DNA of 64,000 bases from Massilia aurea (GCF_014200505.1 NZ_JACHBX010000003.1:62001-126000); one strand, 5' to 3'; positions 34,286 through 46,026 are shown, numbered from the stretch's first letter. Translations and numbers: made by a program. Notes: a model not told the origin generated them from the letters alone.

Positions 34286-36307
34286 TTAGCGCTCTATGCT
34301 GGCCAGCAACGTCAGCAACCGGTCCAGGTCGGCCGGCTTGACCATGTGATGGTCGAAGCCGGCGTCGTGCGCACGCTGCTGGTCTTCGGCCTGGCCATAG
34401 CCAGTCAACGCCACCAGCACGGCTCCCGCCGTCGCAGGCTGTGCACGCAGGCGACGGGCCAATTCGTGGCCGTCCATGTCGGGCAAGCCGATATCGAGCA
34501 GCGCCACCGCGGGCGGCTCGCGCAATGCCGTCGTTAGCGCGCTCGCGCCATCGAATTCGACCCGAACTTCGTACCCATTCATCCCCAGCAGCGTGGCCAG
34601 CATCTCGGCGGCGTCGACGTTGTCGTCGACCACCAGCACGCGCAAGCCTGATGCGTCAGGCACAGAGGCGGCCGGCGCCGGGGCTGGCACCTCCACGACC
34701 GGTTCCAGCAACGGCAGGTAGACGACAAATTCGCTGCCCTCGCCCAGCCCATCGCTGAGCGCATCGACGCGGCCGCCATGCAGCAGCACCAGGCTCTTGA
34801 CGAGCGCCAGTCCGAGACCCAGCCCGCCCTGCGAGCGGTCCGGCGTGCGCTCGGCCTGTGTGAACAGGTCGAAAATATACGGCAGCACGGGCAGGTCGAT
34901 GCCCTGGCCATTGTCGCGCACGGCAAGGCGCACGTCGCCGCCGTCCGTGCGCACGCTCAGCACGATGCGGCCCCTGGCCGGCGTGTACTTGGCGGCGTTG
35001 TTCAGGATGTTGGACAGCACCTGGATCAGGCGCGTGCGGTCGCCCAGCACGTACAGGCCAGGTTCGATGTCGAGGAGCAGCTCATGGTGGCAGCTGTCGA
35101 GCATCGGCCGCACCTGCTCCACCGCTTCCTGCACGAGCGGTTCGACCGCCACGGTTTCCTGCGCCATCGTGACCTGCCCGCGCGTGACGCGCGAGACGTC
35201 CAGCAAATCGTTCACGAGCGCCGTCATGTGCTCGGCCTGGCGCGCGATGATCGCACTGGCGCGCGCAATGCCGGGCGCGTCCATCTGGCCGCGCTGCAGC
35301 AGTTGCGCGGCGGTGGTGATCGGTGCGAGCGGATTGCGCAACTCGTGCGCGAGCATCGCCAGGAAATCATCCTTCTGGCGATTGGCTTCGCGCAGCTCGT
35401 CCTCGATACGCTTGCGCGCGGTGACGTCGCTGCCTTCCAGGAAAATACCCGTCACCTTGCCGAACTGGTCGCGGATCGGCTGATAGACAAAATCGAGAAA
35501 GCATTCTTCGAGCGGGCCGCCCGGTTCGCGTTGCACGCGCAGCGGTACAGCATGGCCGACAAACGGCTGGCCACTGGCATACACCTGGTCGAGCAACTCG
35601 AAGTAGCCCTGCCCCTGGACCTCGGGTAGGGCCTCGCGTACCGGTTTGCCGATCAGATCGCGATGCCCGACCAGTGCCAGGTAGGAACGGTTGGTCAGTT
35701 CGAACACATGGTCGGGGCCGCGCAACACGGCGATGATGCCGGGCGCTTCCTCGAACAGGTTCACCAAGCGCGTGTTTTCTTCTTCGCGATAACGCTGCGC
35801 CAGCACTTCGTTGGTGATTTCAACGCAGGCGCAGAACATGCCGACGACGATACCGTCATCGCCTCGCACGGGCGAATACGAAAAGCGGAACCACGTCTCT
35901 TCGTCGTACCCATGGCGGCGCATGGTCAGCGGAAAGCGTTCGAGGTAAATGGACTCGCCGCCCATCGTGCGCGCAACCATCGGCGCGATCTCGTCCCAGA
36001 TATCGGGCCACACATCGCAAAAACGCAGACCGAGCGAGGCCGGGTGCTTGGCACCCAGGATCACGCTGTAGGCATCGTTGTACAGGAAGCCGAGTTCGTC
36101 GCCCCAGGCGACGAACATCGGGAACTTGGAATCGAGCATCAGTGCAACCGTCGTGCACAAGGCCTGCGGCCAGTCGCGCGGATGACCGAGTGGCGAGGTA
36201 GTCCAGTCGTGTTCGCGCATCAGCGCACGCACCGTGCCGTCGCCGAGAAATAATGACGGTTCTTGCCGCACATCAGTCGGCGCTCCCACTACCTGATTCA
36301 TACCCAT
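34286..36307 (-). CDS. Hybrid sensor histidine kinase: PAS - PAS - HisKA - HATPase - REC
   Basis: A soluble 673-residue hybrid kinase with no transmembrane span. Two PAS domains (about 35-160 and 180-310) lead to HisKA with phospho-His in LAHELRNPLAPITTAA and an ATPase with LNNAAKYTP and GGLGLGLALVKSLV. A C-terminal receiver carries LLDIGLPDMDG. The signal is unknown. The ATG at 36307 gives MGMNQVVG; the frame to 36376 is unsupported, and 36301 is an equal alternative. It has no adjacent response regulator. Confidence 0.92.
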   Translation of the reverse strand: MGMNQVVGAPTDVRQEPSLFLGDGTVRALMREHDWTTSPLGHPRDWPQALCTTVALMLDSKFPMFVAWGDELGFLYNDAYSVILGAKHPASLGLRFCDVWPDIWDEIAPMVARTMGGESIYLERFPLTMRRHGYDEETWFRFSYSPVRGDDGIVVGMFCACVEITNEVLAQRYREEENTRLVNLFEEAPGIIAVLRGPDHVFELTNRSYLALVGHRDLIGKPVREALPEVQGQGYFELLDQVYASGQPFVGHAVPLRVQREPGGPLEECFLDFVYQPIRDQFGKVTGIFLEGSDVTARKRIEDELREANRQKDDFLAMLAHELRNPLAPITTAAQLLQRGQMDAPGIARASAIIARQAEHMTALVNDLLDVSRVTRGQVTMAQETVAVEPLVQEAVEQVRPMLDSCHHELLLDIEPGLYVLGDRTRLIQVLSNILNNAAKYTPARGRIVLSVRTDGGDVRLAVRDNGQGIDLPVLPYIFDLFTQAERTPDRSQGGLGLGLALVKSLVLLHGGRVDALSDGLGEGSEFVVYLPLLEPVVEVPAPAPAASVPDASGLRVLVVDDNVDAAEMLATLLGMNGYEVRVEFDGASALTTALREPPAVALLDIGLPDMDGHELARRLRAQPATAGAVLVALTGYGQAEDQQRAHDAGFDHHMVKPADLDRLLTLLASIER

Positions 36308-36405
36308 GATGCTTCGTGTTGATCCGCGCACATCGCGCAAGCGAAGTGTGCCAGATTTGCCGCTCCTCTCACGCACGCCAGCGTAAAACGAGCGTGACGC
36401 GATCG

Positions 36406-37002
36406 TTACAGCGTCTGCACAAACTCGCGGATACCGCCCAGCAGCATCTCGACCGCCATTGCCGTGAGGATCAGGCCCATCAGGCGCTCGAAGGCCGTCA
36501 TGACTTGCGGGCCAAGCTTTTGCTGCAGCTTTTCGGCACTGAGGAACACGGCCAGCCAGACGATGCCGACGGCAGCCAGCGCGGCCACATGCACCATCGT
36601 TTCAGTAAAGCTGGTGGCCGACAGCAGCAGCACGGTGGCCAGCGCCGACGGCCCGGCCAGCGCAGGAATCGCCAGTGGGACGATGAACGGTTCGCCGCCC
36701 TCGCTCCTGCCCAACACGCCATCGGGGTGCGGGAAGATCATGCGGATCGCGATCATCAACAGGATCACGGCGCCTCCGATGCGCAGCGCGATCGGGCTCA
36801 GGTGCAACGCTTCCAGGAAGTGCTTGCCGAAGAACATGAACACCAGCAGCAGCACGAAGGCAATCGCACACTCGCGGATCACGATGCGGTTGCGGCGTTC
36901 GAGCGGGGTGTCTTTCAGGGCGGCGGCGAACAGCGGGACGTTACCGAAGGGGTCGGTCACGAGAATGAGCAGAATGAAGGTGGAGAAAAAGCTTTGGGTC
37001 AT
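36406..37002 (-). CDS. MarC/YhgN-family integral membrane protein
   Basis: A 198-residue membrane protein with about six spans: LLILVTDPFGNVPLFAAAL at the N-terminus, then IRECAIAFVLLLVFMFFG and FIVPLAIPALAGPSALATVLLLS. MarC proteins are of unsettled function, once thought to be antibiotic-resistance factors. It lies 98 bases upstream of the sensor kinase on the same strand, which may be incidental. Confidence 0.92.
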   Translation of the reverse strand: MTQSFFSTFILLILVTDPFGNVPLFAAALKDTPLERRNRIVIRECAIAFVLLLVFMFFGKHFLEALHLSPIALRIGGAVILLMIAIRMIFPHPDGVLGRSEGGEPFIVPLAIPALAGPSALATVLLLSATSFTETMVHVAALAAVGIVWLAVFLSAEKLQQKLGPQVMTAFERLMGLILTAMAVEMLLGGIREFVQTL

Positions 37003-37115
37003 GGCTTATTATTCTTGGAAGACGCGACGACAGTAAAGGCGTAATCTTACCAGAGTGCATCAAAGTGCTGGACGATCTGGCACGAAGGCCGATCACCTCT
37101 ACTTCGAAAGCAGAC

Positions 37116-37445
37116 ATGGGATCACAACAAAGCACGGTCGACTTCGTCCTCGACCAGATGAGCGCCGCCGGGGCGGTCAGCGCCAAAAAGATGTTCGGCG
37201 AATACGGTGTCTATCTCGACGAGAAGATGGTCGCGCTGGTGTGCGACGATGTCCTGTTCGTCAAACCGACGGAGGGTGGCCGATCCCATATCGGGACGCC
37301 TGTCGAGGCGCCACCCTACCCGGGTGCGAAACCCTGTTTCCAGATTGACGGCGACCTGTGCGAAGACCGGGAATGGCTGAGCCAGCTGGTGCGGATTACC
37401 GCGCAGGAATTGCCGCTGCCTAAGAAGAAAAAGAAGGCGCTGTAA
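37116..37445 (+). CDS. TfoX N-terminal domain protein
   Basis: A 109-residue protein of the TfoX-N type, MFGEYGVYLDEKMVALVCDDVLFVK, similar to the first domain of the competence regulator TfoX/Sxy but without its C-terminal half. It ends with a Lys-rich tail (KKKKKAL). The ATG at 37116 (MGSQQSTVDFVL) is the family-like start. Role unknown; stand-alone TfoX-N proteins are common in this group. Confidence 0.85.
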   Translation: MGSQQSTVDFVLDQMSAAGAVSAKKMFGEYGVYLDEKMVALVCDDVLFVKPTEGGRSHIGTPVEAPPYPGAKPCFQIDGDLCEDREWLSQLVRITAQELPLPKKKKKAL

Positions 37446-37501
37446 CCGTTACCTATTGGTGAGCTCGATTGGTGAGCTCGGTTGCCACAGTGAAGCGCGA
37501 A

Positions 37502-37537
37502 TAAAAAAGCGGGGAAAGGCATCTGCCCTTCCCCGCT
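37502..37537 (-). terminator. Terminator of the purA/phosphoribosyltransferase transcript
   Basis: A 12-base stem GCGGGGAAAGGC/GCCCTTCCCCGC (one G-T pair) followed on the minus strand by a T-run. It is 24 bases past the phosphoribosyltransferase stop and closes the long minus-strand operon. Confidence 0.85.
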
Positions 37538-37560
37538 CATCGCCCATCTGACCGGATGAA

Positions 37561-38100
37561 TTACTTCTCGAACTTCTTCAGCCAGGCCGACAGCTGGTGC
37601 GGGCGCAGGCCGTCGTATTCTTCGAACGGCTGGTGAATCCATGGATTGTGCGGCAGGTCGTCCAGGAAATAGTCTGGACGAATCGACGACGTACCCTTGA
37701 CCCAGATGACCGCCGATTTGACTTCGGTGACCTGCGGGTAGTTTTCGGTCAGGTGCTGGCTGACTTTACGCAGCGTCACGCCCGAGTCGGCCAGATCGTC
37801 GACCAGCAGGACGCGGCCAGCCAGTGGACCCTTGGTCATCGTCATGTACTTCGAGATATCCAGGTCGCCTTGCTTGGTGCCCGCTTCTTCGCGGTACGAG
37901 CTGGTCGACAGGATCGCCAGTGGCACGTCGAAGATGCGCGAGAACACGTCGCCCGGACGCACACCGCCGCGCGCCAGGCACAGCACCTGGTCGAACTTCC
38001 AGCCCGATTCATACACTTGCAGCGCCAGGCGCTCGATCAGGCGGTGGTATTCGTCCCACGAGACCCACAGGTCTTTTTCCGTCGATACAGGGGAATTCAT
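37561..38100 (-). CDS. Purine phosphoribosyltransferase family protein
   Basis: A 179-residue type I phosphoribosyltransferase. It has the PRPP loop VLLVDDLADSGVTLRK (about 97-112) and LARGGVRPGD (first PRPP contact), so it should transfer phosphoribose to a purine base such as hypoxanthine, guanine or xanthine. Which base cannot be read. It follows purA by 24 bases and is the last gene of the operon, which supports a salvage role. Confidence 0.85.
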   Translation of the reverse strand: MNSPVSTEKDLWVSWDEYHRLIERLALQVYESGWKFDQVLCLARGGVRPGDVFSRIFDVPLAILSTSSYREEAGTKQGDLDISKYMTMTKGPLAGRVLLVDDLADSGVTLRKVSQHLTENYPQVTEVKSAVIWVKGTSSIRPDYFLDDLPHNPWIHQPFEEYDGLRPHQLSAWLKKFEK

Positions 38101-38124
38101 CTTTTTTGACTCCAGATTTTGTCG

Positions 38125-39444
<1,320 letters not shown>

Positions 39445-40599
39445 TTAACCTAAGTTTTTGAGAATCCAATTTCCACTTTCGAGGACGAGTACGCGGTCGC
39501 ACTCGAACTCGTCCTGAACATTGTCGTGACCCGGCATGCTCTGGATCACGACTTCGCCTGCCTTGCGCAGGTCAGCGATTTTTTCCTTCAGCTCGGGGGC
39601 ATTGCCCCACGGCGCGCGAATGGAATGCTTGCGCTCGGCCATCGGCAGCAGCCGGGCCAGTTCGCGCAGGTCGAGCGAGAAGCCCGTTGCGGGCCGCGCA
39701 CGGCCGAATGCTTCGCCTACATGGTCGTAGCGACCGCCGCGCGCGACGGCATTCGGCAAGCCCGTCACGTACAGCGCGAACATGGCGCCGCTTTCATACT
39801 GGTAGCCGCGCAGGTCGGCCAGATCGATCGCGATCTCGGCGCGGCCCAGCGCGCCGGCGGCCAGCGCCGCCAGTTCGGCCAGCGCGCGCTGCACGCCCGG
39901 GAGCGCCGGCAGTGCGTCGCGGGCTTCGGCCAGCACGTCGATATTGCCGTACAGGCGCGGCAAGGCCAGCAGCGCCTTGCGGGTCTGCGGGTAGTAATTC
40001 TGCGAGATGGCGTCCAGGCCCGGCGCATCCTTGGCGCGCAGCAGGCTGTAGAGCTGGTTCTCGTCGCGCTTGGCGGCCGGGTCGTCGTCCAGCAGTGCGC
40101 GCAGCACGCCGACGTGCGCGAGGTCGAGGCGCACATTCGTGAAACCGGCCAGGGCCAGCGAACCCAGCGCCAGTTCCTGGATCTCGGCATCGGCTTCGAG
40201 GCCCGCGTGGCCATAGATCTCGGCGCCGATCTGCATCGGCTCACGCGTGGCGTGCAGGCCCGACGGGCGGGTATGCAGCACGCTGCCGGCGTAGCACAGG
40301 CGGGTGATCGAGTCGCGGTTGAGCAGGTGCGCGTCGATGCGCGCGACCTGCGTGGTCATGTCGGCGCGCAGGCCCAGCAGGCGGCCCGACAGCGGATCGA
40401 CGACCTTGAAGGTTTTCAGGTCGGTGTCGGCACCGGCGCCGGCCAGCAGCGAGTCGAGATACTCGAGCAGCGGCGGCATCACCAGTTCGTAACCGTAGAG
40501 CCGGAAGTTGTCGAGCATCAGTCGGCGCAACTCTTCGATCTTGCGCGCTTCGGACGGCAAGACATCGGCGATATTTTCAGGCAATAGCCAATTCGGCAT
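39445..40599 (-). CDS. hisZ: ATP phosphoribosyltransferase regulatory subunit
   Basis: A histidyl-tRNA-synthetase-like protein (384 residues) that activates the short-form HisG in the first step of histidine synthesis. It resembles the HisRS catalytic fold ([43 protein letters not shown]) but lacks an anticodon-binding domain and the functional HisRS motifs. The ATG at 40599 (MPNWLLPEN) is the family start. It is placed between hflC and purA, normal in betaproteobacteria. Confidence 0.95.
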   Translation of the reverse strand: MPNWLLPENIADVLPSEARKIEELRRLMLDNFRLYGYELVMPPLLEYLDSLLAGAGADTDLKTFKVVDPLSGRLLGLRADMTTQVARIDAHLLNRDSITRLCYAGSVLHTRPSGLHATREPMQIGAEIYGHAGLEADAEIQELALGSLALAGFTNVRLDLAHVGVLRALLDDDPAAKRDENQLYSLLRAKDAPGLDAISQNYYPQTRKALLALPRLYGNIDVLAEARDALPALPGVQRALAELAALAAGALGRAEIAIDLADLRGYQYESGAMFALYVTGLPNAVARGGRYDHVGEAFGRARPATGFSLDLRELARLLPMAERKHSIRAPWGNAPELKEKIADLRKAGEVVIQSMPGHDNVQDEFECDRVLVLESGNWILKNLG

Positions 40600-40800
40600 G
40601 GGCAACGACGTTATGGGTTTGGGGTAGTCAATGGCAAGCGTCGTACGACAGGCGTGCCAGCGCACGACGCGAACGCCGAATCGGTGATTTTAACCGAAAA
40701 CCACCAGATTGAGGCAGCGAAAGCGGGACTGGCGGGGGTCAAGGTTGATAATCTGCCACGATGCCGGACAGTACGGGCAATGCCTGCCGCAGACGACACT

Positions 40801-40831
40801 GGGGGAGCAAGGCCGATGGCCCTGCTCCCCC
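40801..40831. other. Strong hairpin between hflC and hisZ
   Basis: A stem GGGGGAGCA/TGCTCCCCC with an inner GGCC/GGCC pair, so about 13 base pairs with a 3-base loop. It is 40 bases past the hflC stop. No T-run follows on either strand, so it is not a standard terminator; an intercistronic RNA-stability or attenuation role is possible (inference). The rest of the 271-base gap 40600-40870 shows no gene; the DUF2065 gene that I recall between hflC and hisZ in many relatives is not seen. Confidence 0.5.
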
Positions 40832-40870
40832 AGAGTGTTCAATTACCTCCGCAACGAGGTGGGAACGGCG

Positions 40871-41749
40871 TTACTTGCCGCCGCCTGCAGGCGCCTTGAA
40901 GTACTTGAAGAACTCCGAGTTCGGATCGACGACGAGGACGTCGCTGCGATCCTTGAAGCTCGCACGGTAGGCCTCGAGTGAACGGTAGTAGCGCGCGAAT
41001 TCCGGGTTCTTGCCGAAGGCGTCAGCGTAGATGGCCGATGCTTTGGCATCGCCGTCACCCTTGACTTTTTCGGCATCGCGGAACGCTTCGGCGATGATCA
41101 CGGTGCGCTGACGATCGGCGTCGGCGCGGATCTGCTCGGATTCGGCAGCACCGGTCGAACGCGATTCGTTGGCCACGCGAACACGCTCGGCGCGCATGCG
41201 TTCGTATACCGAATTGATGTTCTGCTCGGTGTACTCGACACGCTTGAGGCGTACGTCGACGATGCCGATGCCGACTTCGGCAGCTTCAGCAATGAGCTTG
41301 GCCTGCACTGCTGCCATCACGGCTGCGCGCTGGCCCGAAATCACTTCACGCACGGTGCGCTTGGTGATCTCATCGCTCAGCGCCGCCTTGATGACCTGCG
41401 ACAACCGGTTCTGCGCGCGCGTTTCATCGCCCGCGAAACTGATGTAGTACAGACGCGGATCGCTGATGCGCCACTTGATGAACGAGTCAACCAACACATT
41501 GCTCTTCTCGGACGTGATGAAGCGGTTCACGTCAGGCGTGTCGAGCGTCAGGATGCGCTTGTCCATATAGACCACGTTCTGGAACGGTGGCGGCAACTTG
41601 AAATGCAGGCCCGGCTTGTCGATCACTTCCTTGACCTGGCCAAGCGCGAACACGATCGCGAAGCGGCGCTGGTCGACAACGAAAATGGTGGACGACAGCA
41701 GCATCAGTGCGATGAAGCCGGCCACGAAGATGGTAACGAGGCGGTTCAT
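40871..41749 (-). CDS. hflC: Protease modulator HflC
   Basis: A band-7/SPFH membrane protein of 292 residues with an N-terminal membrane anchor (LVTIFVAGFIALMLLSSTIFVV) and most of the chain in the periplasm. With HflK it forms the large cage around the FtsH protease and controls its activity. Its ATG overlaps the hflK stop by one base. Normal operon position. Confidence 0.97.
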   Translation of the reverse strand: MNRLVTIFVAGFIALMLLSSTIFVVDQRRFAIVFALGQVKEVIDKPGLHFKLPPPFQNVVYMDKRILTLDTPDVNRFITSEKSNVLVDSFIKWRISDPRLYYISFAGDETRAQNRLSQVIKAALSDEITKRTVREVISGQRAAVMAAVQAKLIAEAAEVGIGIVDVRLKRVEYTEQNINSVYERMRAERVRVANESRSTGAAESEQIRADADRQRTVIIAEAFRDAEKVKGDGDAKASAIYADAFGKNPEFARYYRSLEAYRASFKDRSDVLVVDPNSEFFKYFKAPAGGGK

Positions 41750-43035
41750 TAACGGGTCTCCCGATCACGTGAGGAATCACGGCTGCGCTCATCACGCTGG
41801 CGCACCGCTTCCAGGGCCTGGGTCACTTCGGCCGGCTGGCCGGTGCCTGGCACTTGCACCGGACCCGACTTGCTGCCGACCTGGGCATCGTTGGCTGCAA
41901 CCTGTTGCATCAGCTTGTCGAGCGGCAGGTACAGCATATTGTTGTTGGCACGCGAGTCGATCATCACCTTGGTGGTGCTGGAGAAGATCTGCTGCATCGT
42001 GTCGACATACATGCGGTCACGGGTCACGCCCGGGGCCTTGGCGTAGGCAGCGACGACCTGATCGAAGCGCGATGCGTTACCGGTCGCGTTCTCGACGACC
42101 ATGGAGCGATACGCTTCAGCATCCTGCTGCAGGCGGAACGCCTGGCCGCGCGCGGCCGGAATCACCTGGTTGGCATACGCTTCACCTTCGTTGCGGGCGC
42201 GGGCACGATCCTGGCTGGCGCGCACGGCGTCATCGAACGCGCTCTGGACCTGCTCCGGCGGTTGCACGCCCTGCATCGTCACGTTGCTGATCAGGGCGCC
42301 CAACTTGTAGCGATCGGTGATCGTCTGGATCAGCGTCTGCACATCGGCTGCGACTTTTTCGCGGCCTTCGTACAGGACGAAGTCCATCTTGCTGCGACCG
42401 ACCACTTCGCGGATCGCCGTTTCGGCTGCCTGACGCACGGTGTCGTCCTGATCGCGGTTGTTGAACACCCATGCGACCGGGTCTTTCAGCGTGTATTGCA
42501 CGGCAAACTGGATGTCGACGATGTTTTCGTCGTCGGTCAGCATCAGCGATTCCAGCGGCTGCTTGTTGCTTGCCGTGCCACGGTAGCCAATCTCGGCCGT
42601 ACGGATGGTCGAGACATCGACGATCTCGTGCGCCTGGATCGGATACGGCCAGCGCCAGTTGAAACCAGGCGTCGTCGTGTGGCTCAATTGGCCGAACGTC
42701 GTGACGACAGCGGTCCTGCCCTCTTGCACGATGAACGCGCCGGAGGCCAGCCAGATGAAGCCGACGATGATGGCAATGACGCCCGCACCAATGCCGGCGC
42801 CGCGCATTTCGCGGTTCGGGCCACCGCTATCGCCGCCACCGTTGTTATTGCCACGGTTGCCGAACATCTTGTTGAGACGCGCATTGAAGTCGCGCCACAT
42901 CTGGTCGAGGTCGGGCGGACCGTCGCCCGGACGGCGACCGTCCTGGGCTTTGCGGTCATCTTCTGGGTTGCGGCCCCAGCGTGGGTCGTTCAGCGACAGT
43001 TTGACGCCGAATCTTTTTAGTATGGAAACAAACAT
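41749..43035 (-). CDS. hflK: FtsH protease activity modulator HflK
   Basis: A band-7 protein of 428 residues. The cytoplasmic Asn/Gly-rich N-terminus (MFGNRGNNNGGGDSG) is followed by a membrane span (IGAGVIAIIVGFIWLASGAF) and the SPFH domain. The C-terminal part is charged (RDERSRDSSRDRETR). It works with HflC on FtsH. The ATG at 43035 gives MFVSILKRFGVK; a longer frame to 43548 belongs to hflX in another frame. It is 4 bases past hflX. Confidence 0.97.
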   Translation of the reverse strand: MFVSILKRFGVKLSLNDPRWGRNPEDDRKAQDGRRPGDGPPDLDQMWRDFNARLNKMFGNRGNNNGGGDSGGPNREMRGAGIGAGVIAIIVGFIWLASGAFIVQEGRTAVVTTFGQLSHTTTPGFNWRWPYPIQAHEIVDVSTIRTAEIGYRGTASNKQPLESLMLTDDENIVDIQFAVQYTLKDPVAWVFNNRDQDDTVRQAAETAIREVVGRSKMDFVLYEGREKVAADVQTLIQTITDRYKLGALISNVTMQGVQPPEQVQSAFDDAVRASQDRARARNEGEAYANQVIPAARGQAFRLQQDAEAYRSMVVENATGNASRFDQVVAAYAKAPGVTRDRMYVDTMQQIFSSTTKVMIDSRANNNMLYLPLDKLMQQVAANDAQVGSKSGPVQVPGTGQPAEVTQALEAVRQRDERSRDSSRDRETR

Positions 43036-43039
43036 AGGC

Positions 43040-44290
43040 TTAGCGTGGCCCGACAAGGGTGGAAGTTGGCAGATGATCGGCAGGACCTTCGGGTAGCGCG
43101 TCAGGCAGGGCGTCCACCGACGCATCGACCTCGGCGAGCTCGAAAGCGTCGTCCTGTTCTTCGTTTTCCGGGGTGACTCGATAGCTTTGACCGGGTCCGG
43201 ACTTGGCAGTTTCGGCGATCGCCGAGCGCAGCAGATCCAGGCCGGCGCCGCTATGGGCACTGATGAAAACCCGGTTGATCTTATCATACTCATCACGCTC
43301 GACTCCGGGCTCCAGGCCCGCAGCATCGATCTTGTTCCAGACCAGAATTTGGGGAACATGATCGGCGCCAATCTCGCGCAACACCTCGTTGACCTGCTCC
43401 ACCTGCTCCATGCGCGTGGGTGACGCGCTGTCGACCACGTGCAGCAGCAGGTCGGCGTGGATCGTCTCTTCGAGCGTGGCACGGAATGCCGCCACCAGCT
43501 GGTGCGGCAAGTCGCGCACGAAGCCGACGGTGTCGGAAATGACGACACTGCCGACGTCGTCGCCCAGGTACATGCGGCGGCTGGTCGTGTCCAGCGTGGC
43601 GAACAGCTGATTCGCCACGTACACGCCGGCCTTGGTCAGCGAGTTGAACAGCGTCGACTTGCCGGCATTGGTGTAGCCAACCAGCGAGACGGAGAACGTG
43701 TTGTTGCGCCCGCGCTGACGGCGCTGGGTCTCGTGCTGCTTGCGCAGCTTGGCCAGCCGTGCGCGCAGCGCCTTGACGCGCTCGCCGATCAGCCGGCGGT
43801 CGGTCTCGAGCTGGGTTTCACCCGGACCGCGCAGGCCGATACCACCCTTTTGCCGTTCAAGGTGAGTCCAGCCGCGGATCAGGCGCGTGGCCAGGTGCTG
43901 CAACTGGGCCAGCTCGACCTGCAGCTTGCCCTCGTGGCTCTTGGCGCGCTGCGCGAAGATATCGAGGATCAGGCTGGTACGGTCGACGACGCGCAGTTCG
44001 AGACGACGCTCGAGGTTACGCTGCTGGGCAGGCGAGAGTGCGTGATTGAAGATAACGATATCGACGCCGAGTGCCTTAGCGTCGAGGGCGATTTCATCGG
44101 CCTTGCCGCTGCCGATGAAGAGTGCGGGATCGGGGCTCGAGCGCTTGGCCGTGATCGTGGTGATCGGTTCGGCGCCAGCGGACTTCGCAAGCAGGGACAA
44201 CTCTTCGAGACTGGCGTTGAAGTCGCCAGTCCCGAAGTCGATGCCGACCAGGGCTGCGCGCATGAGCGGCGTGCCGGGGGCGTCAGCCAT
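43040..44290 (-). CDS. hflX: Ribosome-associated GTPase HflX
   Basis: A 416-residue GTPase that dissociates stalled or stressed ribosomes. The HflX N-terminal domain (LVGIDFGTGDFNASLEEL, SSPDPALFIGSGKADEI) leads to GGIGLRGPGETQLETDRRLI. The GTPase domain has G1 GYTNAGKSTLFN, G3 DTVGF and G4 NKID. The Glu/Asp/Pro-rich C-terminus lies past the last motif. It follows hfq by 5 bases. Confidence 0.97.
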   Translation of the reverse strand: MADAPGTPLMRAALVGIDFGTGDFNASLEELSLLAKSAGAEPITTITAKRSSPDPALFIGSGKADEIALDAKALGVDIVIFNHALSPAQQRNLERRLELRVVDRTSLILDIFAQRAKSHEGKLQVELAQLQHLATRLIRGWTHLERQKGGIGLRGPGETQLETDRRLIGERVKALRARLAKLRKQHETQRRQRGRNNTFSVSLVGYTNAGKSTLFNSLTKAGVYVANQLFATLDTTSRRMYLGDDVGSVVISDTVGFVRDLPHQLVAAFRATLEETIHADLLLHVVDSASPTRMEQVEQVNEVLREIGADHVPQILVWNKIDAAGLEPGVERDEYDKINRVFISAHSGAGLDLLRSAIAETAKSGPGQSYRVTPENEEQDDAFELAEVDASVDALPDALPEGPADHLPTSTLVGPR

Positions 44291-44295
44291 CGGCC

Positions 44296-44535
44296 TTACT
44301 CGGCTTCGCTGGAGTCAAGATTGAGGTTGACGGCGCGGGCCGGCACGACGGTAGAGATGGCGTGTTTATAGACCATCTGGGTCACGGTGTTGCGAAGCAA
44401 AACGACGTATTGGTCGAAGGATTCGATATGACCCTGCAGCTTGATACCGTTGACCAGGTAGATCGAGACAGGGACGTGTTCCTTGCGCAAGGCGTTGAGG
44501 AATGGGTCTTGTAACAGTTGCCCTTTGTTGCTCAT
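44296..44535 (-). CDS. hfq: RNA chaperone Hfq
   Basis: A 79-residue Sm-like RNA chaperone that pairs small RNAs with mRNAs. Sm1 ([32 protein letters not shown]) and Sm2 (YKHAIST) are intact; the C-terminal tail is short, which is usual for this group. It lies 147 bases downstream of der with its own probable promoter region, and heads the hfl-his-pur run. Confidence 0.98.
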   Translation of the reverse strand: MSNKGQLLQDPFLNALRKEHVPVSIYLVNGIKLQGHIESFDQYVVLLRNTVTQMVYKHAISTVVPARAVNLNLDSSEAE

Positions 44536-44682
44536 AACAGCTCCGTGATGTTGTTGTAGTTAAAAGTTTGAGGCGATTTGCCGATTTTCAAGTAGTCATG
44601 CCACATGGGTGAGGCCATATTCTGCCAAAGCGAATGCGGCCCTGAACTACTGTAACCTGTTTCGCCACTTTTTGTCGTACTG

Positions 44683-46020
44683 CTACGGCTTCGCGAACGG
44701 GTTCTTGCCACTGCGTAGCTCGATCCGCAGCGGTGTGCCGACCAGGCTGAACGTCTCGCGGAAATGCTTCTCGAGATAGCGCTTGTAAGGCTCGCTGATC
44801 CCGTCCAGGGCATTGCCGTGGATGACGATGATCGGCGGGTTCTGGCCACCCTGGTGGGCGTAGCGCATCTTTGGACGGCCCGAGCCCTTGCGTTTCGGCT
44901 CTTGCTTCTCCACGGCCTCTTGCAGCGCGCGCGTCAGGCGCGGCGTCGACAGGTTGGCGGTGGCGGCAGCGTAGGCGGCCTCGACCGATTTCATCAGTTG
45001 CGTGATGCCGGTGCCGCGCAGTGCCGAGACGAAGTGCGTGTTGGCAAAGCTGAGGAAATCGAGTTTGCGGTCGAGATCGATTTTGACTTCGTCGCGCTCG
45101 TCGGTTTTCAGGCCATCCCATTTGTTGACGGCCACGACCAGCGCCCTGCCCGACTCCAGAATGAAGCCGGCGATGTGCGCGTCTTGCTCCGAAATGTCTT
45201 GCTGGGCGTCGAGCAGCAGCACGACGACGTTGGCGTCGGCGATCGACTGCATGGTCTTGACGACCGAGAACTTCTCGATGGCCTCAAAGATCTTGCCGCG
45301 ACGGCGGATACCTGCCGTGTCGATCAGCGTGAACTTTTTACCGTCGCGTTCGAACGGTACTTCGATCGAGTCACGCGTGGTGCCCGGCATGTCGAAGGCA
45401 ATCACGCGCTGCTCGCCGACCAGCGTGTTGATCAGGGTCGACTTGCCCACGTTCGGGCGGCCGACGATGGCGATCTTGATGCCATGGTCGACGTGCTCGA
45501 GTTCGGCCGGCTCGTCCGGCCGCGCGGCGAACGCAGCGTCGAGCGCCTCGACCACGAGGTCGGTCACGCCGTCGCCGTGGGCGGCGGAGATGACGTACGG
45601 GTCGCCCATGCCGAGCTCGTAGAAGTCGGCCGTGACGGCCGTGTACTTCATGCCTTCGGACTTGTTCACGACGAGCATGACCTTGCGGCCGCTCTTGCGC
45701 AGGAAATCGGTGATGGTCTTGTCGTGCGGCGTCAGGCCCTGACGGCCATCGACGATGAACACGACCACGTCGGCTTCGGCGACGGCCTGGCGCGTTTGCA
45801 GCGCCATTTCGTGCATGATGCCTTCTTTGGCGACCGGCTCGAAACCGCCCGTGTCAATGACCAGGAATGGTCGTTCGCCAATGCGGCCTTCACCGTAATG
45901 GCGGTCGCGCGTCAGGCCTGGCATGTCGGCCACCAACGCGTCGCGCGAACGGGTCATGCGGTTAAATAAGGTCGATTTCCCGACGTTGGGTCGACCTACG
46001 AGTGCGATTACCGGCTTCAT
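44683..46020 (-). CDS. der: Ribosome biogenesis GTPase Der (EngA)
   Basis: A double-GTPase of 445 residues needed for 50S subunit assembly. Two G domains are visible, each with [10 protein letters not shown] (near residues 8 and 185) plus NKSEG and NKWDG guanine-specificity motifs. A KH-like C-terminal domain with the [16 protein letters not shown] segment follows. It starts 6 bases after bamB. Confidence 0.98.
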   Translation of the reverse strand: MKPVIALVGRPNVGKSTLFNRMTRSRDALVADMPGLTRDRHYGEGRIGERPFLVIDTGGFEPVAKEGIMHEMALQTRQAVAEADVVVFIVDGRQGLTPHDKTITDFLRKSGRKVMLVVNKSEGMKYTAVTADFYELGMGDPYVISAAHGDGVTDLVVEALDAAFAARPDEPAELEHVDHGIKIAIVGRPNVGKSTLINTLVGEQRVIAFDMPGTTRDSIEVPFERDGKKFTLIDTAGIRRRGKIFEAIEKFSVVKTMQSIADANVVVLLLDAQQDISEQDAHIAGFILESGRALVVAVNKWDGLKTDERDEVKIDLDRKLDFLSFANTHFVSALRGTGITQLMKSVEAAYAAATANLSTPRLTRALQEAVEKQEPKRKGSGRPKMRYAHQGGQNPPIIVIHGNALDGISEPYKRYLEKHFRETFSLVGTPLRIELRSGKNPFAKP

Positions 46021-46026
46021 GTTTTC

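Noticed and set aside
40600-40870. DUF2065 gene between hflC and hisZ
   Set aside because: Many relatives have a small membrane protein here. No hydrophobic frame of that size exists; the short frames present are charged and low in similarity.
41749-43548. 599-residue open frame spanning hflK and part of hflX
   Set aside because: The first part is hflX read out of frame. HflK begins at 43035.
44536-44682. Sigma-54 promoter before hfq
   Set aside because: A TGGCAT...CTTGAA stretch was examined but the spacing and the -12 GC do not fit the consensus.
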